A stretch of 64,000 nucleotides of DNA from assembly GCF_022539505.1 (NCBI RefSeq), contig NC_061508.1, forward strand, positions 32,420,256 to 32,484,255, given 5' to 3'. The position numbers and the translations under genes are program-made. Numbering within the stretch: the first letter of the stretch is position 1; the number at the start of each line of letters is the position of its first letter. This DNA comes from Lolium rigidum (lineage: Eukaryota > Streptophyta > Magnoliopsida > Poales > Poaceae). Under the pieces are notes generated by a model that was given only the letters and a program-made list of their open reading frames with translations, did no database searches and had not been told where the DNA came from. This document shows positions 60,261 to 64,000 of this stretch, piece after piece.

Positions 60261-61640
60261 CGGGAGTATTTTGGGAAGAAATAGCGGAAAGATCTACGAA
60301 GCCAAAACAGGGGCAGAAAAAAGCAAAAGAGAAAACTTCGACATCCCTCACAGAAACCACGGAGGAGGAAGAGGAACAAGAGCTTGTGATGATGGTACAA
60401 GTTCCTTGGATGCAAGCATATGTATCATACATCCTCAGGAAAGAAACACCCGATGATCCAGTTGAGGCAAGGCGAGTAATTCGACGCTCCAAAGCCTTCA
60501 CGGTGATCAAAGGAGAATTGTACAAACGGAGTATTTCAGGCGTCCTGCAAAGATGTGTCACACCCGAAGAAGGAAGAATAATTCTGAAGGATGTACACGA
60601 AGGAATATGCGGCCACCACGCGAGTAGTCGAGCCATCGCAGCCAAGGTCTTTCGGGCAGGATTCTACTGGTTGACAGCAATCGAAGACGCCAAAGAAATA
60701 GTAAGGACTTGCGATGCGTGTCAAAGGTTTGCCGCAAAACCTCACTCTCCGGCAGCGAGAACTAACACCAATACCATTGTCATGGCCCTTTGCACAATGG
60801 GGACTTGATATGGTGGGCAAGTTACATAAATCGTGGCCGGGAGGAAAGGAATACATGCTAGTAGCCGTCGACAAATTTACAAAGTGGATAGAAGCGAAGC
60901 CGATAAATTCGCCGGACGGAGCATCCGCAGTAAAATTCATAAAAGGCCTCGTCTTCAGATTTGGAGTGCCCCACAGCATCGTCACAGACAATGGCAGTAA
61001 CTTTACATCCCATGAATTCAAAGATTATTGCAAGGAAGTGGGTATCAAGTTGCACTTTGCGTCAGTTGCACATCCTCAAACCAATGGGCAAGTCGAGAAA
61101 GCCAATGGCATCATCTGCAATGGCATCAAGAAACGCCTGTTGGGACCACTGGAAAAAGCTCGGCATACCTGGCCAGAAGAACTACCAAGTGTGTTGTGGA
61201 GCATCCGAACAACACCAAATACAACGACACGGAAACCCCGTTCTTTCCGGTCCATGGAGCGAGGCGGTACTACCAATAGAGATAGAGCACGACTCCCCCG
61301 AGTCACGAGTATAATGAAGAAACTTCCAGGATAGCATTGGAAGACGACGTAGACGCACTCGACGAAGCTCGAGACGAAGTATTATCAAGGGTAACCAAGT
61401 ACCAGCGAGGACTTGAAGAACTACCACGGTCGACGTTTGCGGCCAAGATCTTTTCGGGTGGGAGACCTAGTTCTTCGGCTCACGCAAAAAAGTCATGAAA
61501 AACTCGAGTCACCATGGCTTGGCCCTTACATTGTCACGGAAGTAGTCGGAGGAGGAGCATACAGGATAAAGGACAAAAAGACAGGGGTGGAGGAGCAAAA
61601 CCCCTGGAATGTGGCGCAGCTCAGGCGGTTCTACGCCTAG
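60261..61640 (+). CDS. Integrase of element H, frame broken
   Basis: Zinc finger H-H-C-C: 'GICGHHASSRAIAAKVFRAG' near 60610 and 'CDACQRFA' near 60715. Catalytic residues: D in WGLDMVGK (about 60806), D in IVTDNGSNF (about 60988), E in QVEKANG (about 61096). The C-terminal part (61413-61640) has 'FRVGDLVLRLTQKS' and 'WLGPYIVTEVVGGGAYRI'. Frame changes lie near 60300, 60750, 61230 and 61400. It ends at a stop at 61638-61640, followed by ...YA-type end common in this lineage. Confidence 0.8.
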
Positions 61641-62232
61641 AAGTCGAAATATAGTTCTTCTCTGCAAAAATACAATGTCTCGAAACGCCCGCGAGTTTTC
61701 AGACGCACTCTTTTCCTTTTCGGGGCACCGAGTGGGGCCGGAAAGGTTTTTAATGAGGCGGGCTCGCGGTGCTGCAATATAATAAAGATAGTGGAGATAT
61801 ACTTCTTATTTTTTGACACACTCGGGGGCTCAACGCCTAAAGTCTCAAAATACATACAATATAGATTCATTGAAATATTTCGCCTTGGTACATTAATACC
61901 TCGCCAAATATAAAAATCGGAAGACAGCAATCATAAATATAGTGTCCTCGTCAAAATCTCAAGTGCTCTGGTCTAAGAACCTCGCAATAAAAATATAGAA
62001 CGTCGACATCAAAAATACTCGAAGATTGGCAATCCTTCAAGGGAAAAACAAGGATGTCTTATTACAACAGAAAGATAAACCTTCAAGGTGGAAAAAATAG
62101 TATAACCTTTGCCCAGTTAGGCTCGGGGGCTTCAACAATATAGAGGATTTCGGCAACATACAATAAATTTCTTCGGAAATACAAAAAAAAATCAAAAAAG
62201 AGTGAGATACAAGGTTTTCAATATAGTACAAA
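61641..62232. other. Spacer after pol of element H
   Basis: No protein. Contains cactcgggggctcaacg (about 61820) and ggctcgggggcttcaac (about 62119), purine-rich motifs like the tract regions of Tat elements. Confidence 0.5.
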
Positions 62233-63220
62233 TCAGTTAAATCCCAAGATACTATCTACGGACAAGCCTCTGGTTGTTTTATGTTCAGCATAAGAACCCT
62301 TGATAAAGAACTCTGAGTCCATCCGAAGAAGCTCATCTATCATTGATTCGGCCACGGGAGCTACCATATCATCGATTGAGTCAATATCATTTTTCCGCCG
62401 CGTTTTCTTGGCCAGACAATCAGCAACAATCTTCGTCAGGTCTAACTTTGGATGACGGATGTTTATCATAATCATGGCGAATCTCGCTCCAGCGGAGAGT
62501 TGAGCACGCACAAAGTTATGAATGCGGGGAGCATCTCCGAATACCTCTAATAATTCGGGAAGAGTTTTGGGAACCTCATTTCGAGGAAATAAATTCCTAT
62601 AGACAAGGGTTAATGTCGTCGTGCAAAAGCTGAGAAATTCGCGCACTTGGCAAGCACGGTCTTGGAACCTAACAATTTGTTGGGTTCGTTCGGGAGTGGC
62701 CCAGAACAAACAGCCATGGTTAAGGGAGAGATTGACAAGAAGATTTGTTCTCTCGTTCACTCTTTGATCTTCGGCAGCAGCATCAAGAACCGAGCCTATT
62801 AAGCACCAAGGCAAAAAATTTGAAGAAAAGCACAGCAAAATAAAGAGAAGGCATCATGAGATCGCAAAAACGTACCCAACATATCTGTGCTAGCTTCCAG
62901 CATCAGCTCGAGCATACTATTTTCTCGGGTCGTGGCTCCCTTCGCTTCTAATACAGCAGCATCCTTGGCAGCTATAGCTTCTTTGGCTTGTTGGAGAGCA
63001 AGTTTTTCTTGCTCAGATGCTTTCCGAGATTGTTCCATCATTGCCAGAGTTTGTTTCTTCATAGATTGAAGTTGCTGTCGAAGTTCTTGCAAATCTACCG
63101 ACAAATGTCCGCTGACGAACCTTCGAGGGGATTGTGGTCGACTAGTACTTTCCTCGAGAAGGAAGATGCGAGTGAAGCGACGGCCAGAAGTAGGAGGGGT
63201 CGAGTAATTATCAAATATTA
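62233..63220 (-). CDS. Antisense gene of element H, coiled-coil exon and C-terminal exon
   Basis: Minus-strand frames joined by a likely intron: exon about 63220-62880 (in frame through 'SVDLQELRQQLQSMKKQ', a Gln/Lys/Glu/Ala-rich coiled coil), donor GTACGT, acceptor ...TTAATAG, then exon about 62794-62233 ending in a stop. The last exon holds leucine-rich helices ('VPKTLPELLEVFGDAPRIH'). The position between pol and the 3' LTR and the strand match the antisense gene of D, but sequence similarity is slight. I know no function. Left acceptor near 63220 is a guess (TTTCCAG). Confidence 0.5.
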
Positions 63221-63403
63221 ACTGGAAAAGAGAGCCCCAGGATCAATGATAAGAACGAAGAGGAATTTCATTACTTTCTAGAAAATTTACACGGACATTA
63301 CAAAAGAAGTTCTACAGAGGGACTAACAGAGTAACTGTCGCCAAGGCTAAAATGGCGACAAGAGCAAAAGAAACGGAGAAAGAAAAAACAAGGAGGCATG
63401 CAA

Positions 63404-63856
63404 CTAGACCTCCGGCCTCGATGAGCTAGGAGTCGAAGCTGGCTTGATCCCGAGATACGCCAAGATTTTCTTTGTGTTGGGCTTGGCTGCCTTAATCAGC
63501 GACCTCCATCTCGACTGCTCTATCTGATCAGTGTCGCCAACTTTCGCCCAGTCGATATTCTGCTGGCTATCGGCAACCAAGGCAACAGTGTTCTCAACAG
63601 CGACCTTCATATTCTCATGACGCACCCTCAGACCAAGATCTTCTGATGGATCAAAGCACTTGGCCAAGTTAAGGAAAGTCGCGGGTTCCTCTTTCTTTGG
63701 GAAGAAATAGGGAAAGAGCCGCGACAGCCCTGCTTTGGCATGATCAATGCCTTCGCGTGCCTCAGACCCATGAAACTCGAGGAATGAAAGGGCGTCAAGA
63801 AGGGCATCGTTTTCGGGTTCTTCGAGTTCAAACTCTTGAGCTGTTCTATCTGTCAA
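63404..63856 (-). CDS. Antisense gene of element H, second minus-strand unit
   Basis: A 150-codon open stretch on the minus strand ending in a stop at 63404. An acceptor-like TTGACAG at about 63850 suggests it is the last exon of a gene that continues to the right. It starts acidic (ELEEPENDALLDALSFLEF), then 'GLSRLFPYFFPKKEEPATF' and a basic C-terminus. No domain recognised. It may be a separate gene from 62233-63220 or an upstream part of it with a damaged frame between. Confidence 0.45.
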   Translation of the reverse strand: MTDRTAQEFELEEPENDALLDALSFLEFHGSEAREGIDHAKAGLSRLFPYFFPKKEEPATFLNLAKCFDPSEDLGLRVRHENMKVAVENTVALVADSQQNIDWAKVGDTDQIEQSRWRSLIKAAKPNTKKILAYLGIKPASTPSSSRPEV

Positions 63857-64000
63857 GAAAGAAACTTATTGAGCAACAAATGAATGCAGAGAAGAAAATA
63901 CAAAGGATATGAAGTGGTTCAGATACTTGCGAGGAAGCGGCGACTTTGCGTCCTTATACGCTTAAGGATCGCTTCCTCGCGAGCGGATTGTGCGGCTATG
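63857..64000. other. Right end of the window, inside H
   Basis: Continues the minus-strand gene region of H; too short to resolve another exon, though the last 70 bases (gcttcctcgcgag) look coding-like. Confidence 0.3.

Larger units (their letters stand above)
54808..64000 (+). mobile_element. Element H: Tat-type Ty3/gypsy retrotransposon, cut by the window end
   Basis: 5' LTR (about 54808-55195), primer site, gag, protease, reverse transcriptase, two RNase H domains, integrase and minus-strand genes in the 3' part. The 3' LTR lies beyond 64000. It is related to D in domain order, yet clearly diverged, with a much shorter LTR and a different primer site. The reading frames are more broken than in D, several times at CAG/CTG sites. 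Confidence 0.88.

Noticed and set aside
1..64000. tRNA or rRNA genes
   Set aside because: Only tRNA-complementary primer sites were seen; no cloverleaf or rRNA sequence was recognised.

Overview
This 64 kb window is repeat-dense, gene-poor nuclear DNA from a grass. The LTR-retrotransposon families (Athila-type elements whose LTRs start TGATACGTCTCC, and Tat-type elements with antisense genes), the nested insertions and the plant tRNA primer sites point to the Pooideae, most likely Triticeae or oat. I cannot name the species. I see no complete host gene, no rRNA or tRNA gene and no CRISPR array. Almost everything is transposable-element DNA, and most element borders can be fixed from 5-bp target-site duplications (TSDs).

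Layout. 1-1426: left flank, perhaps holding the 5' part of a minus-strand host transcription unit. 1427-10510: a partial LTR (F, +) split by a solo LTR (B, -; TSD aactc), itself split by a complete non-autonomous element (A, -, 2334-8713). 10511-12287: old repeat DNA with a gag fragment. 12288-40518: three elements nested inside one another, E (TSD tagat) hit by C (12665-34122, TSD aggtc), hit by D (16729-30024, TSD gtctt). 40519-43295: degenerate repeats. 43296-51472: complete element G (-; TSD tacac), same family as C. 51780-54807: 5'-truncated LINE. 54808-64000: the Tat-type element H, cutting off the LINE and running past the window edge.

How the parts relate. C and G carry only gag-protease. 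A and E carry neither gag nor pol but one unrecognised acidic protein with hydrophobic C-terminal segments. These two families share their LTR start, primer site type, polypurine tract and 3' non-coding region, so they probably depend on the same autonomous Athila partner, which is not in the window. D and H are autonomous-type Tat elements with gag, protease, reverse transcriptase, two RNase H domains and integrase, plus spliced-looking genes on the opposite strand between pol and the 3' LTR.

The strongest unexpected signal is technical or epigenetic. Recent sister copies, such as the two LTRs of G, differ almost only at CAG/CTG sites, in forms (CGAG, CGG, CG, CTCG) that cytosine deamination does not explain. 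Many frameshifts in the gag and pol frames fall at these sites, so the apparent decay of these elements may be overstated. Biological signals worth attention are the unknown A/E protein, tandem covarying hairpins in E, a conserved in-frame TAG between gag-protease and pol in both Tat elements, and the eight-exon antisense gene of D.
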